From Cronobacter universalis NCTC 9529 (lineage in GTDB: Bacteria; Pseudomonadota; Gammaproteobacteria; Enterobacterales; Enterobacteriaceae), in assembly GCF_001277175.1 (NCBI RefSeq), contig NZ_CP012257.1, positions 434,001 to 498,000 of the forward strand: a stretch of 64,000 nt of DNA. Reading direction: 5' to 3'. The translations under genes and the position numbers were made by a program. Shown here in pieces: positions 44,258 through 53,226 of the stretch (within the stretch, counting starts at the first letter, position 1; every line of letters begins with the position of its first letter). The notes under the pieces were generated by a model, which saw only the letters and a program-made list of their open reading frames with translations, was not told where the DNA came from and ran no database searches.

Positions 44258-45502
44258 ATGACCACACTTGTCGCCCGCAGCGCCTCGCCTTCGCTTTTAA
44301 GCGGCGTTGTGATTATCGCCGGCACGATCATCGGCGCAGGCATGTTCTCTCTGCCGGTCGTGATGTCCGGCGCGTGGTTTTTCTGGTCGCTGCTCGCCCT
44401 GGTGTTCACCTGGTTTTGTATGCTGCATTCAGGACTGATGTTGCTGGAAGCCAACCTCAACTACCATATCGGCGCCAGCTTCGACACCATCACCCGCGAC
44501 CTGCTCGGCAAAGGGTGGAACGTGGTGAACGGCGCCTCCGTCGCGTTTGTGCTCTATATCCTGACGTACGCCTATATCTCGGCCAGCGGCTCAGTGCTTC
44601 ACCACACGCTCGCAGGCATGAATATTGACGTGCCTGCGCGGCTGGCAGGGTTTGGCTTCGCGCTGGTGGTGGCGTTTATTGTCTGGCTCTCTACCCAGGC
44701 CGTAAGCCGGATGACGGCGATTGTGCTGGGCGCCAAGGTCATCACGTTCTTTCTGACTTTTGGCGGACTGCTGGGCCATGTGGAGCCCGCCACGCTCTTC
44801 AACACCGTCGAGGCAAGCCCGAGCTATACGCCGTATCTCTTAATGACGCTGCCGTTTTGCCTGGCGTCGTTCGGCTATCACGGCAATGTGCCAAGCCTGA
44901 TGAAATACTACGGCAAAGAACCGGCTGTGATTATTCGCTGCCTGGTACTGGGAACGCTGATTGCGCTGGCGCTTTACATCGTCTGGCTGCTGGCGACGAT
45001 GGGCAACATTCCGCGCCCGGAATTTATCGGCATCGCGAAGGCGGGCGGTAATATCGATGTGCTGGTGGGCGCGCTGAGCGACGTGCTGAACAGCCGCACG
45101 CTGGATGTGCTGCTGATTGTGTTTTCCAACTTCGCCGTGGCGAGCTCTTTCCTGGGCGTGACGCTGGGGCTGTTCGACTATCTGGCGGATCTCTTCGGGT
45201 TTGACGATTCGCCGCGCGGGCGTCTCAAAACCGCGCTGCTCACGTTTTTACCGCCGATGGCGGGCGGGCTGCTGTGGCCGAACGGTTTTCTGTATGCGAT
45301 TGGCTATGCGGGGCTGGCGGCGACCATCTGGGCGGCGATTGTGCCGGCGCTGCTGGCGCGCGCATCAAGAAAGCGCTTCGGCAGCCCGCGCTTTCGCGTC
45401 TGGGGCGGGAAGGGGATGATTGCGTTGATCCTGCTGTTTGGGCTCGGTAACGCGGTGGTGCACTTGCTGTCCAGCTTCAACCTGCTGCCGGTCTATCAGT
45501 AA
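44258..45502 (+). CDS. mtr: Tryptophan-specific permease Mtr
   Basis: High-affinity tryptophan:H+ symporter of the aromatic amino acid permease (HAAAP) family. It has 414 residues and about eleven membrane segments. The opening [20 protein letters not shown] carries the unwound helix-1 substrate motif, and [20 protein letters not shown] is a family hallmark. The ATG follows a weak GGGAAAG site. The upstream TrpR operator fits tryptophan repression. Confidence 0.97.
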   Translation: MTTLVARSASPSLLSGVVIIAGTIIGAGMFSLPVVMSGAWFFWSLLALVFTWFCMLHSGLMLLEANLNYHIGASFDTITRDLLGKGWNVVNGASVAFVLYILTYAYISASGSVLHHTLAGMNIDVPARLAGFGFALVVAFIVWLSTQAVSRMTAIVLGAKVITFFLTFGGLLGHVEPATLFNTVEASPSYTPYLLMTLPFCLASFGYHGNVPSLMKYYGKEPAVIIRCLVLGTLIALALYIVWLLATMGNIPRPEFIGIAKAGGNIDVLVGALSDVLNSRTLDVLLIVFSNFAVASSFLGVTLGLFDYLADLFGFDDSPRGRLKTALLTFLPPMAGGLLWPNGFLYAIGYAGLAATIWAAIVPALLARASRKRFGSPRFRVWGGKGMIALILLFGLGNAVVHLLSSFNLLPVYQ

Positions 45503-45509
45503 TCACAGC

Positions 45510-45542
45510 TTCGCCCTCTCCCGGCGGCGGGAGAGGGCGAAA
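45510..45542. terminator. Long palindrome between convergent mtr and yhbW
   Basis: TTCGCCCTCTCCC/GGGAGAGGGCGAA, 13 paired bases around a short GC loop, filling the gap between two convergent genes. There is no long T-run. It likely works as a bidirectional terminator or mRNA stabiliser. Its core GCCCTCTCCCGGCGG recurs at 53190-53204. Confidence 0.6.
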
Positions 45543-45548
45543 ACCGCA

Positions 45549-46559
45549 TTAGCTTAACAGCTCTTCCCGCACCTGCATGGCGAGATCAAACGAGTGCAGC
45601 CGCGCATCGTGATCGAAAATCTGGCCGTTAACCATAATCTCATCGGCGTCGGTTTCACGCAGAATGGACAACAGCCCGTGGCGGACCTTCGCTTTATCAC
45701 CCACCAGCGACATGCTGAGCGCCTGCTGAACGCCGTACTGCTCCGCCGGGCTCCAGAAACTCTCCATAGACGCAATCGGCGGCGGCAGCTGGCCGGTTTC
45801 GCCGCGGCGCAGCTTCACAAACGCCTGCTGCATCGACGTAAACAAAAACTCCGCATCGCGATTGCTGTCAGCGGCGACGATATTGATGCATACCATCGCA
45901 TGCGGTTTTTCCAGGCGCTCAGAGGGCTGGAAGTGCGTGCGGTAGAGGTGCAGCGCCTGCAACAGCATATCCGGCGCGAAATGCGAGGCGAACGCGAAGG
46001 GCAGCCCCATCTGCGCGGCCAGCTGCGCGCTGTAGAGGCTTGAGCCCAGCAGCCAGACCGGGAGTTTTGCGCCATAACCCGGCACCGGACGTACCGCCGG
46101 GTTCGGATCGCGGGCGTCGAACCAGTCCGTCAGCTCTTTCACATCGCGCGGAAAGTTATCGATGTCATGATTCATATGGCGGCGCAGCGCCATCATCGTG
46201 CGCTGATCGCTGCCCGGCGCGCGGCCCAGGCCCAGCTCAATACGGCCAGGATAGAGCGCGTCGAGCGTGCCGAACTGCTCGGCAATCACCAGCGGCGCGT
46301 GGTTAGGCAGCATCACGCCGCCGGAGCCCAGGCGCAGCGTGGTGGTATTGGCGGCGAGATAACCAATCAGCACCGACGTGGCGGCGCTGGCGATGCCGGT
46401 CATATTGTGGTGCTCCGCCAGCCAGTAGCGGTCGTAGCCGCGCTTCTCGGCGAGACGGGCTAAATCGAGCGAGTGGTGGAACGCCTCACGGGCGGAGGAG
46501 CCTTGCGGGATCGGCGCGAGATCGAGCACCGAAAAAGGCACAACAGATTTATCAGACAT
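45549..46559 (-). CDS. yhbW: Luciferase-like monooxygenase YhbW
   Basis: A 336-residue LLM-class flavin-dependent oxidoreductase homologous to E. coli Yhb[17 protein letters not shown] and [21 protein letters not shown] are group signatures. No substrate is established. It is the first gene on the minus strand after mtr and starts about 150 bases from the end of ubiV. It is soluble with no signal peptide. Confidence 0.92.
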   Translation of the reverse strand: MSDKSVVPFSVLDLAPIPQGSSAREAFHHSLDLARLAEKRGYDRYWLAEHHNMTGIASAATSVLIGYLAANTTTLRLGSGGVMLPNHAPLVIAEQFGTLDALYPGRIELGLGRAPGSDQRTMMALRRHMNHDIDNFPRDVKELTDWFDARDPNPAVRPVPGYGAKLPVWLLGSSLYSAQLAAQMGLPFAFASHFAPDMLLQALHLYRTHFQPSERLEKPHAMVCINIVAADSNRDAEFLFTSMQQAFVKLRRGETGQLPPPIASMESFWSPAEQYGVQQALSMSLVGDKAKVRHGLLSILRETDADEIMVNGQIFDHDARLHSFDLAMQVREELLS

Positions 46560-46711
46560 AACGGCTCACTTAATTACAGCAGTGTCATCAGATTGAAGGT
46601 CTTCTTCCAGCCTGGCGCATTTCGGGGATTTTGCCCGCGGCCCGGCCGGAAAGCTGTCCTTTCATACTGCATGAACTGATGCAAAACGCTGTTAACAAAG
46701 TGAGCCTTTTC

Positions 46712-47590
46712 TTATGCCTGAAGCGCCATTCCGGCGAGCCTGCGCCAGTAACCGTTACAGTCGCTGTGGGCGGCAAGCGGCAGCGGGGCGGCGCCCTTTT
46801 CATTGGCCCGGAAGGCGTCGAGCATATCCAGCGTTTCGGGGCCCATTGGCGAGAGACGGACTATATCCACCAGCCCGGCCATCGCCGGCAGCTCGTTGCA
46901 GAGGTTATAGACATAACCGCTCATGGTCTGAATGCCGTTCAGGACAAAGACCTGGCTGTTCTCCTGCGAGAGCATGCTACGCCCGTTGGGATATTTGATG
47001 CAGCAGGTTTCGCACTCATCTTTCGGCCGGTCTTCCGAACGGGCGGTAAAGCAGCGGGCGGAGTAAGCGAGCGGCAGGTGGCCGTAGCTCAGCACTTCCA
47101 CTTCAAACTGATTGCGGATACCCAGCGCGTCGCACTGATCGAGCAGATTCACCAGCCAGTCGCGGGACAGCTCCACCGGCATACACCAGCGCGTCATGCC
47201 GTCTTTCAGCAGCAGACGCAGCGTGACGGCGTTATAGCAGTTCAGCGCATGGCCCGCGACGAACGGCAGCCTGCGCTCGGCCGCCAGTCCCACCGCGCCG
47301 AAGTCGTTGGCCTCAATCAGAAACTCGCCGTTATCGATATAGCGCTTCAGCTCGGTCAGCTCCGACGGCGCCTGCACCAGCGCAAGCGTTGAGAGCACCA
47401 CCTGTTTGCCGCTGGCGGCGAGCGTTCTGGCAAGCGCCAGCCAGTCGGCGGCTTTGGTATCGCGACGTTTGCTGCACACCGCCTCGCCGAGATAAATCAC
47501 GTCGGCGGTGCTCTGCGCTGCGGCTTCGTAAAAGCTCTCCAGCGTCGCTTTCGGCCAGTAGTACAGCACCGGCCCTAATGCGTATTTCAT
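46712..47590 (-). CDS. ubiV: O2-independent ubiquinone biosynthesis protein UbiV
   Basis: U32 peptidase-family iron-sulphur protein that with UbiU hydroxylates the quinone ring without oxygen. It has 292 residues. The 4Fe-4S cysteines are seen as Cys39 (LGEAVCSKRR) and the cluster SARCFTARSEDRPKDECETC followed by another Cys. The ATG at 47590 matches homologues; 13 upstream codons overlap the ubiU end region and are not conserved. It follows ubiU by 10 bases. Confidence 0.96.
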   Translation of the reverse strand: MKYALGPVLYYWPKATLESFYEAAAQSTADVIYLGEAVCSKRRDTKAADWLALARTLAASGKQVVLSTLALVQAPSELTELKRYIDNGEFLIEANDFGAVGLAAERRLPFVAGHALNCYNAVTLRLLLKDGMTRWCMPVELSRDWLVNLLDQCDALGIRNQFEVEVLSYGHLPLAYSARCFTARSEDRPKDECETCCIKYPNGRSMLSQENSQVFVLNGIQTMSGYVYNLCNELPAMAGLVDIVRLSPMGPETLDMLDAFRANEKGAAPLPLAAHSDCNGYWRRLAGMALQA

Positions 47591-47600
47591 CCTGCTCTCC

Positions 47601-48596
47601 TTACTGCCATTTGCGATGGTACGCGCCAAGCGTCGTCTGGGTGCCTTCGGCCATCGCGCCGAGCGCGTCCATCCAGGCCGGTTGCGGCGCGAAGCGCTGC
47701 GGGTCGGCTTTGCAGCGGTCGATAGCCTGACGCCAGACTTTCGCCACCTGGCTGACGTAAGCCGGGCTGCGCTGGCGCCCTTCGATTTTCACCGAGGCGA
47801 TATTGGCCGCCAGCAGTTCCGGCAGCAGCTCCAGCGTGTTCAGGCTGGTGGGCTCTTCGAGCGCGTGATAACGCTGGCCGTCCACCAGATAGCGGCCTTT
47901 GCAGAGCGTCGGATAACCGGCGTTTTCGCCTTCCTGGTAGCGGTCAATCAATACGTCGTTCAGGCGCGACTCCAGCCCCTGTTCCGTCTGCTGCCAGCGC
48001 ACGAAGCGCGCGGGCGAACAGGCGCCCACGGTATTGGGCGATTCGCCGGTCAGGTACGAAGAGAGGTAGCAGCGGCCTTCCGCCATGATGCACAGGCTGC
48101 CGAAGGCGAACACCTCCAGCGGCACCGGCGTCACCCGCGCCAGTTGTTTCACCTGATGAATGGACAGCACGCGCGGCAGCACCACGCGGGCCACGTCGAA
48201 ATGGCGCTGGTAAAAACGAATGGCGGCTTCATTGGTGGCGGACGCCTGTACCGACACATGGCGTTCTACGTGCGGATAGCGGGTGGCGGCGTACTCCAGC
48301 ATCGCGAGGTCGGCTAAAATCAGCGCGTCGGCGCCGAGCTGAGCGGCCATATCCACCGCGCGCTCCCAGCGTTCATAGCCGTCAGGGTGCGCGAAAGTAT
48401 TAATGGCGATGTGCAGTTTGCGGCCATGCTGGTGCACATAGCTCACCGCTTCCTGTAATTTTTTCTCGGTAAAGTTGAGGCCAGCGAAGTGGCGGGCGTT
48501 GGTATCGTCTTTCAGACCGATATAGACCGCATCCGCGCCATTATCGATGGCCGCCTTCAGAGCCGGCAGGTTACCGGCGGGGCAAAGCAACTCCAT
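47601..48596 (-). CDS. ubiU: O2-independent ubiquinone biosynthesis protein UbiU
   Basis: Partner of UbiV. It has 331 residues of the U32 family, opening MELLCPAGNLPALKAAIDNG. The cluster cysteines are Cys169 and Cys176 (SLCIMAEGRC), Cys193 (VGACSPARF) and one in GYPTLCKGRYLVDG. The four-cysteine pattern is intact, supporting a functional 4Fe-4S centre. It is divergent from ubiT across 248 bases. Confidence 0.96.
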   Translation of the reverse strand: MELLCPAGNLPALKAAIDNGADAVYIGLKDDTNARHFAGLNFTEKKLQEAVSYVHQHGRKLHIAINTFAHPDGYERWERAVDMAAQLGADALILADLAMLEYAATRYPHVERHVSVQASATNEAAIRFYQRHFDVARVVLPRVLSIHQVKQLARVTPVPLEVFAFGSLCIMAEGRCYLSSYLTGESPNTVGACSPARFVRWQQTEQGLESRLNDVLIDRYQEGENAGYPTLCKGRYLVDGQRYHALEEPTSLNTLELLPELLAANIASVKIEGRQRSPAYVSQVAKVWRQAIDRCKADPQRFAPQPAWMDALGAMAEGTQTTLGAYHRKWQ

Positions 48597-48844
48597 AGCG
48601 TGTCCTGAAAATAAAAGCAGGCCGCGTGAGGCCTGGCGCGCTGCATAAAGGCAGCGAAATTGTTAACGAACGGCGATTTTAGTTAACCCGTCCGCGACAA
48701 TTTTTGATTTAAGGCAGCTAATGTCGTATTGATGGCATCTATAAAGGGGTACCTGCGAAGGCGCAAAGCTTGATTTGAGCCGCTATCTCACCTGGCCGAT
48801 ATGGCACAATAACGGCCATTGTGATCTGGCAAGGAGAAAAGCCC
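48597..48844. promoter_or_regulatory. Divergent promoter region between ubiUV and ubiT
   Basis: The region holds three TTGAT half-sites (48704-48708, 48729-48733, 48770-48774) and a pair GTTAAC N14 GTTAAC (48662-48687). In E. coli these genes respond to FNR. No full TTGAT-N4-ATCAA box is visible here, so FNR control is not shown by the sequence. Confidence 0.35.
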
Positions 48845-49369
48845 GTGTTGAATAATCTGCGTTCCTGTCTGGTACATCTTGGTCCTTCGCTTCTTAAGGC
48901 GCCGGTGGCGCTCGCGCCGTTTGCGCTCAAGCGTCAGGCGCTGGAGCAACTGCTTGGCTGGCAATTTCGTCAGGCGCTGGCGGATGACGAACTGGCGTTT
49001 CTTGAAGGGCGCTGGCTTGGCATCGAGGTGCGCGATATCGGCCTGCGCTGGTTCACGTCGGTTGAGAACGACAAGCTCATTGTGCGGGAACAGGCCGAGG
49101 CCGACGTCATGTTCCGCGCGGACGCCGCCGACCTGCTGATGATCGCCGCGCGCAAGCAGGATCCCGATACGCTTTTCTTTCAACGTCGTCTGGTGATTGA
49201 AGGCGATACTGAATTAGGGTTATATGTGAAGAATCTGATGGACGCCATTGAGCTCGACGCGATGCCGAAACCGCTGCGCATCATGTTGCTGCAACTGGCG
49301 GACTTCGTAGAAGCGGGGCTTAGCGTCTCGCCGCTAACCAAAGCAATTTCCATAGGTGAACCATGCTGA
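48845..49369 (+). CDS. ubiT: Ubiquinone biosynthesis accessory factor UbiT
   Basis: SCP2-domain lipid-binding protein of 174 residues that supports anaerobic ubiquinone synthesis with UbiUV. The SCP2 region includes FRADAADLLMIAARKQDPDT and FQRRLVIEGDTELGLYVKNL. The start is taken as GTG at 48845, with AAGGAG upstream, which gives the E. coli length; eight further codons upstream are open. The end overlaps yhbS by 7 bases. Confidence 0.94.
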   Translation: MLNNLRSCLVHLGPSLLKAPVALAPFALKRQALEQLLGWQFRQALADDELAFLEGRWLGIEVRDIGLRWFTSVENDKLIVREQAEADVMFRADAADLLMIAARKQDPDTLFFQRRLVIEGDTELGLYVKNLMDAIELDAMPKPLRIMLLQLADFVEAGLSVSPLTKAISIGEPC

Positions 49370-49866
49370 TTCGTGTAGAAATCCCCATTGATGCGCCGGG
49401 CATCGACGCGTTACTTCGCCGGGCGTTCGGCCGCGACGACGAGGCGGAGCTGGTGCACGCGCTCCGTGAAGACGGACTGCTGACGCTGGGGCTGGTCGCA
49501 ACGGATGACGAAGGGCAGGTTGTCGGCTATGTCGCGTTCAGCCCCGTTACCGTGGCAGGCGAAGAGCGTCAGTGGCTGGGGCTTGCGCCGCTGGCGGTCG
49601 ACGAAGAGTGGCGCGGGCAGGGGATTGGCCGTCAGTTAGTGTATGAAGGGCTCGATTCGCTCAATGAGTTCGGCTACTCGGCAGTCGTCACGCTAGGCTC
49701 GCCGGAATTTTACAACCGTCTGGGCTTTGAGCCCGCCGCCCGTTACGATCTGCACTGCCGCTGGCCTGGCGCCGAAGCGGCGTTCCAGGTACACCGTCTC
49801 GCCGACGACGCCCTGAACGGCGTGCACGGCCCCGTGGACTACCACGAACATTTTAACCGCTTCTGA
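49363..49866 (+). CDS. yhbS: GNAT-family N-acetyltransferase YhbS
   Basis: A 167-residue acetyltransferase. The acetyl-CoA-binding segment APLAVDEEWRGQGIGRQLV matches GNAT motif A. It corresponds to E. coli YhbS, reported to acetylate glyceraldehyde-3-phosphate dehydrogenase. It overlaps ubiT by 7 bases and is convergent with yhbQ, ending 2 bases before it. Confidence 0.93.
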   Translation: MLIRVEIPIDAPGIDALLRRAFGRDDEAELVHALREDGLLTLGLVATDDEGQVVGYVAFSPVTVAGEERQWLGLAPLAVDEEWRGQGIGRQLVYEGLDSLNEFGYSAVVTLGSPEFYNRLGFEPAARYDLHCRWPGAEAAFQVHRLADDALNGVHGPVDYHEHFNRF

Positions 49867-49868
49867 TC

Positions 49869-50156
49869 TCAGGGCGTTTGCGGTGCGCTTTTCATCGCCT
49901 CAAACGCCAGCTCGCCTGCGACCAGTTGCTCTTTCTGCCGTTTTGTCAGTTGCTTGATGCGGTATTCGGCGCGCAGCGCCTCGGAGCGGTTGCCCGCGGG
50001 CGCGCTGAAAACCAGCGTCAGCTCGCCTTTGCCGCGCAGCGCTTTGGCGCCCTTGCCGCGCTGATGCTGGGCGAAGCGGCGCGCCACATCAGTGGTGATG
50101 CCGGTATAAAGCCGGTTATCGGGGCAACGGATCAGATAAAGAAACCATTCTTCCAT
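49869..50156 (-). CDS. yhbQ: GIY-YIG nuclease superfamily protein YhbQ
   Basis: A 95-residue single-domain GIY-YIG protein ([20 protein letters not shown], then ARRFAQH, with a later [12 protein letters not shown] segment). The E. coli homologue has been reported to have DNase activity. There is no partner domain. It is convergent with yhbS and divergent from yhbP. Confidence 0.92.
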   Translation of the reverse strand: MEEWFLYLIRCPDNRLYTGITTDVARRFAQHQRGKGAKALRGKGELTLVFSAPAGNRSEALRAEYRIKQLTKRQKEQLVAGELAFEAMKSAPQTP

Positions 50157-50221
50157 AATGAATATCAGCGGCAGTCACAACTGGCCGCACCTTACCATGA
50201 TTATCCCCGACAGGAGAAACA

Positions 50222-50656
50222 ATGGACGCTCTCGACGCCATCAGCAAATGGCTCGCTAAACAGCATGTCGTCACGTATTGCGTCGGCAATGGAGAAGCGC
50301 TCTGGTGCGCGAACGCGTTTTACCTTTACGATCGTGAACGGGTGGCGTTTTATCTGTTAAGCGATACGGAAAGCCGACATGGCAAAATGGCAGGCAAGCT
50401 GGCGCCTGTCGCGGGTACGGTTAACGGGCAGACCAAAACCGTAGCGCTTATCCGCGGCGTGCAGTTTTCAGGCGAATTGCGGCTGGTGGAAGAGCCGGAA
50501 AGCGAGGTCCTGCGCGAGCGCTATAACCGTCGCTTTCCGGTGGCCAGGGTGATGTCCTCCCCGCTGTGGGAGATCCGTCTGGATGAGATCAAATTTACTG
50601 ACAACACCGTGGGGTTTGGTAAAAAACTCGTCTGGTTACGCCCCGAGCAGGCGTAG
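50222..50656 (+). CDS. yhbP: YhbP-family protein (flavin-reductase-like fold)
   Basis: A 144-residue protein of the UPF0306 family, related in fold to pyridoxamine-5-phosphate oxidase and FMN-binding split barrels. [20 protein letters not shown] and [18 protein letters not shown] are the recognisable segments. An AGGAGAA site precedes the ATG. Its last 21 bases overlap the end of convergent yhbO. No reaction is established. Confidence 0.9.
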   Translation: MDALDAISKWLAKQHVVTYCVGNGEALWCANAFYLYDRERVAFYLLSDTESRHGKMAGKLAPVAGTVNGQTKTVALIRGVQFSGELRLVEEPESEVLRERYNRRFPVARVMSSPLWEIRLDEIKFTDNTVGFGKKLVWLRPEQA

Positions 50657-51154
50657 CGCCTCACGGTTAAATGCCGGTAAATCTTCCGGCGTGCGGCTGG
50701 TCACCAGCTGGTCTTTATCCACGACCACTTCCTGATCGTGGAACTCCGCCCCGGCGTTTTTCACGTCAATCACGATAGGCTTAACGGCGGTAAGCTTACG
50801 CCCGCGGATCACATCTGCGCTGATTAACAACTGCGGCCCGTGGCAGATAGCGAACACCGGTTTGCCGGTATTGACGAAATCGCGGGTAAAGGTGACAAAG
50901 CGATCGTCGCCTCGCAGGCTGTCCGGCGAATGGCCGCCAGGCAGCAGCAGGGCGTCGAAATCGGCCGGGCTCACCTCGTCGATGGCCTTATCAATGGTGA
51001 CTTTCGCCTCGCCCTGTTTGCCGGTGACGGTTTTCCCGGCCTCTTTCTCGATGGTAATCACTTCATGGCCGGCCTTGCGATACTCGGCCGCCGGGGATGT
51101 GAATTCTGAATCTTCAAATTCGTCAGTGATTAAGACTGCGATCTTCTTGCTCAT
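50636..51154 (-). CDS. yhbO: Protein/nucleotide deglycase YhbO (DJ-1/PfpI family)
   Basis: A 172-residue PfpI/DJ-1 protein, described in E. coli as a stress-protective deglycase of glyoxal- and methylglyoxal-modified substrates. Nucleophile Cys104 sits in [10 protein letters not shown], with the oxyanion loop in [14 protein letters not shown]. It shares superfamily and chemistry with ElbB at 2.2 kb. The 3' end overlaps yhbP by 21 bases in convergent orientation. Confidence 0.95.
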   Translation of the reverse strand: MSKKIAVLITDEFEDSEFTSPAAEYRKAGHEVITIEKEAGKTVTGKQGEAKVTIDKAIDEVSPADFDALLLPGGHSPDSLRGDDRFVTFTRDFVNTGKPVFAICHGPQLLISADVIRGRKLTAVKPIVIDVKNAGAEFHDQEVVVDKDQLVTSRTPEDLPAFNREALRLLGA

Positions 51155-51298
51155 TACGCCTCCCTTGGTGTCTTTGCAGAACAGTGATGTGCAGTAATGG
51201 CTTTTGCCAGAAATGGTAAATACTTAAACCACACAGACTATTAAGCCTGGTTCAGGGCGCTGACATTGCAAGGCAGAAGATTCTGCAAAGGAGCGATC

Positions 51299-51949
51299 AT
51301 GAGTCGAGTACTGATAACCGGCGCCAGCGGCCTCGTGGGCAGTCATCTGCTGCGAATGCTGGTTGATGAGCCGCGCGTGACGTCGATTATCGCGCCAACG
51401 CGCCGCCCGCTGCGCGTGCCGATGCATAAAGTGGAAAACCCGTGCGATCCGCAGATCTCCGATGTGCTGACGCAGCTCAGCGCGCCGCTGGATATCGTCT
51501 TTTGCTGTCTCGGCACCACGCGGCGCGAGGCGGGCAGCAAAGAGGCGTTTATTCTGGCTGACTACACGCTGGTGGTGGATACCTCGCTCGCCGGGCTGCG
51601 GCTTGGCGCGAAGCATATGCTGGTGGTCAGCGCGCTCGGCGCGAACCCGAATTCGCCGTTTTTCTATAACCGCGTGAAGGGGGAGATGGAAACAGCGCTG
51701 AAGGCGCAGGGCTGGCCACGGCTGACGCTGGCGCGCCCGTCACTGCTCATCGGCGATCGTGAAAAGCGCCGCGCCGGGGAATCCTTCATGGCGCCGCTGT
51801 TTCGTCTGTTGCCAGGAAAATGGAAAGCCATTGAAGCGCAGATCGTGGCGCAGGCGCTGATAAATGCGGCGCTGTCGCCTGCAAAAGAAGATGTCTCGGT
51901 GCTCGACTCGGCGCAATTGCGTAAAATAGCGGCGCAAACGGCGCGCTGA
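51299..51949 (+). CDS. yraR: NAD(P)-binding protein YraR
   Basis: A 216-residue Rossmann-fold protein of the atypical SDR group, homologous to E. coli YraR. The dinucleotide motif is [14 protein letters not shown], and [20 protein letters not shown] carries the Tyr-x3-Lys pattern. The ATG at 51299 has AAAGGAG six bases upstream; 11 upstream codons are open and not conserved. It precedes yraQ by 76 bases. The substrate is unknown. Confidence 0.9.
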   Translation: MSRVLITGASGLVGSHLLRMLVDEPRVTSIIAPTRRPLRVPMHKVENPCDPQISDVLTQLSAPLDIVFCCLGTTRREAGSKEAFILADYTLVVDTSLAGLRLGAKHMLVVSALGANPNSPFFYNRVKGEMETALKAQGWPRLTLARPSLLIGDREKRRAGESFMAPLFRLLPGKWKAIEAQIVAQALINAALSPAKEDVSVLDSAQLRKIAAQTAR

Positions 51950-52025
51950 ACCGCGTTTCAAAACGCGCCCGGCGGGCGTACTATTGACCGGCAAAAATTT
52001 ACCCCCTGTTTTCCAGAGGAATGTT

Positions 52026-53069
52026 ATGGCTGGTCAGTCTTCATCTCTGGCGCCGAAATCCCCCGCATGGTGGAAACCCGCGCTGTTTTTTCTCGTCCTG
52101 TTTATTGGTCTGTGGTACGTCAAATGGCAGCCCTATTACGGCAAAGCCTTTACCGCAGCGCAAACGCACAGCATCGGCAATTCTATTCTCGCGCACGCGC
52201 AGGATAACCCGCTGCGCGCGGCGCTCGATTACGCCGCAATCTATTTTCTCGCGGTCTGGAAGGCCGCCGTGCTCGGCGTGCTGCTGGGCTCGCTGATTCA
52301 GGTGCTGATCCCGCGCGACTGGCTGGCGCGCACGCTGGGCCAGCCGCGTTTTCGCGGTACGCTGCTCGGCACGCTGTTTTCACTGCCGGGCATGATGTGC
52401 ACCTGCTGCGCCGCGCCGGTTGCCGCCGGGATGCGCCGCCAGTCGGTGTCGATGGGCGGCGCGCTGGCCTTCTGGCTCGGCAACCCGCTGCTGAACCCGG
52501 CGACGCTGGTGTTTATGGGCTTCGTGCTGGGCTGGGAATTTACGCTTATTCGCGTGGCGGTGGGGCTGGTGATGGTGATTGGCATCGCGTCGCTGGTGCA
52601 GCGGTTTGTGGCCGATACGCCAGCGCCGGCGTTGCCTGAGTCAGCGCTGCCTGCAGAAGCGTCGCAGGGTAGCTTTATGGCGCGCTGGCTTCGTGCGCTC
52701 TGGACGCTGTTCTGGAATACGATTCCGGTCTATCTGCTGGCGGTGCTGGCGCTGGGCGCCGCGCGCGTCTGGCTGTTCCCACACGCCGATGGCGCGGTAG
52801 GCAATACGCTGTTCTGGGTGCTGGCGATGGCGATTGCCGGTTGCCTGTTCGTGATCCCGACAGCGGCGGAAATCCCGATTGTACAGACGATGATGGTAGC
52901 GGGCATGGGCGTCGCGCCAGGGCTGGCGCTGCTGGTGACGCTGCCTGCGGTGAGTCTGCCTTCGCTTATCATGCTGCGTAAGGCCTTTCCGGCGAAAGCG
53001 TTATGGCTCACCGGCGGGATGGTGATGCTGGCGGGCGCGGTGACAGGCGCGCTGGCGCTGGTTTTTTGA
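52026..53069 (+). CDS. yraQ: Predicted permease YraQ (UPF0718/ArsP-like)
   Basis: A 347-residue membrane protein with about eight hydrophobic helices. PGMMCTCCAAPVAAGMRR contains the clustered cysteines 125, 127 and 128 that are typical of this permease family, which includes the organoarsenical efflux protein ArsP. A repeat-like segment FVIPTAAEIPIVQTMMVAGM lies in the second half. The ATG at 52026 has AGAGGAA upstream. The substrate is unknown; metal or metalloid transport is an inference from the cysteine motif. Confidence 0.88.
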   Translation: MAGQSSSLAPKSPAWWKPALFFLVLFIGLWYVKWQPYYGKAFTAAQTHSIGNSILAHAQDNPLRAALDYAAIYFLAVWKAAVLGVLLGSLIQVLIPRDWLARTLGQPRFRGTLLGTLFSLPGMMCTCCAAPVAAGMRRQSVSMGGALAFWLGNPLLNPATLVFMGFVLGWEFTLIRVAVGLVMVIGIASLVQRFVADTPAPALPESALPAEASQGSFMARWLRALWTLFWNTIPVYLLAVLALGAARVWLFPHADGAVGNTLFWVLAMAIAGCLFVIPTAAEIPIVQTMMVAGMGVAPGLALLVTLPAVSLPSLIMLRKAFPAKALWLTGGMVMLAGAVTGALALVF

Positions 53070-53078
53070 TACTGGAAA

Positions 53079-53160
53079 GGTGGGTGCGCTTCGCTTACCC
53101 ACCCTACAAAAGCAAAAGCATCCCCTTTACCGTAGGGCGGGTAAGCGAAGCGCACCCGCC
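53079..53160. repeat. Paired inverted REP-like units (BIME-type) after yraQ
   Basis: Two units in opposite orientation: 53079-53107 (contains GTGCGCTTCGCTTACCCACC) and 53132-53160 (contains GTAGGGCGGGTAAGCGAAGC), separated by 24 bases. Each can fold and the pair can fold together. The sequence is related to the unit at 36662-36691. Confidence 0.8.
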
Positions 53161-53188
53161 ATCGTCATAAGTGTAAGGATGTCGCAGA

Positions 53189-53214
53189 AGCCCTCTCCCG
53201 GCGGGGTGAGGGCT
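53189..53214. repeat. Palindrome downstream of dolP
   Basis: AGCCCTC/GAGGGCT outer arms with CCC/GGG inner pairs, 12 bases after the dolP stop on the minus strand. The core GCCCTCTCCCGGCGG is shared with the mtr-yhbW palindrome. It may act as a terminator-like hairpin for dolP, but no T-run follows. Confidence 0.55.
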
Positions 53215-53226
53215 GGAGTGAGGGAA

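Noticed and set aside
48729..48742. TTGATGGCATCTAT as an FNR box
   Set aside because: The left half-site matches, but the right half does not fit ATCAA at the required 4-base spacing.
53079..53214. Possible CRISPR-like array
   Set aside because: Only two inverted units and one unrelated palindrome are present, with no direct repeats of constant length, no spacers of equal size and no cas genes nearby.
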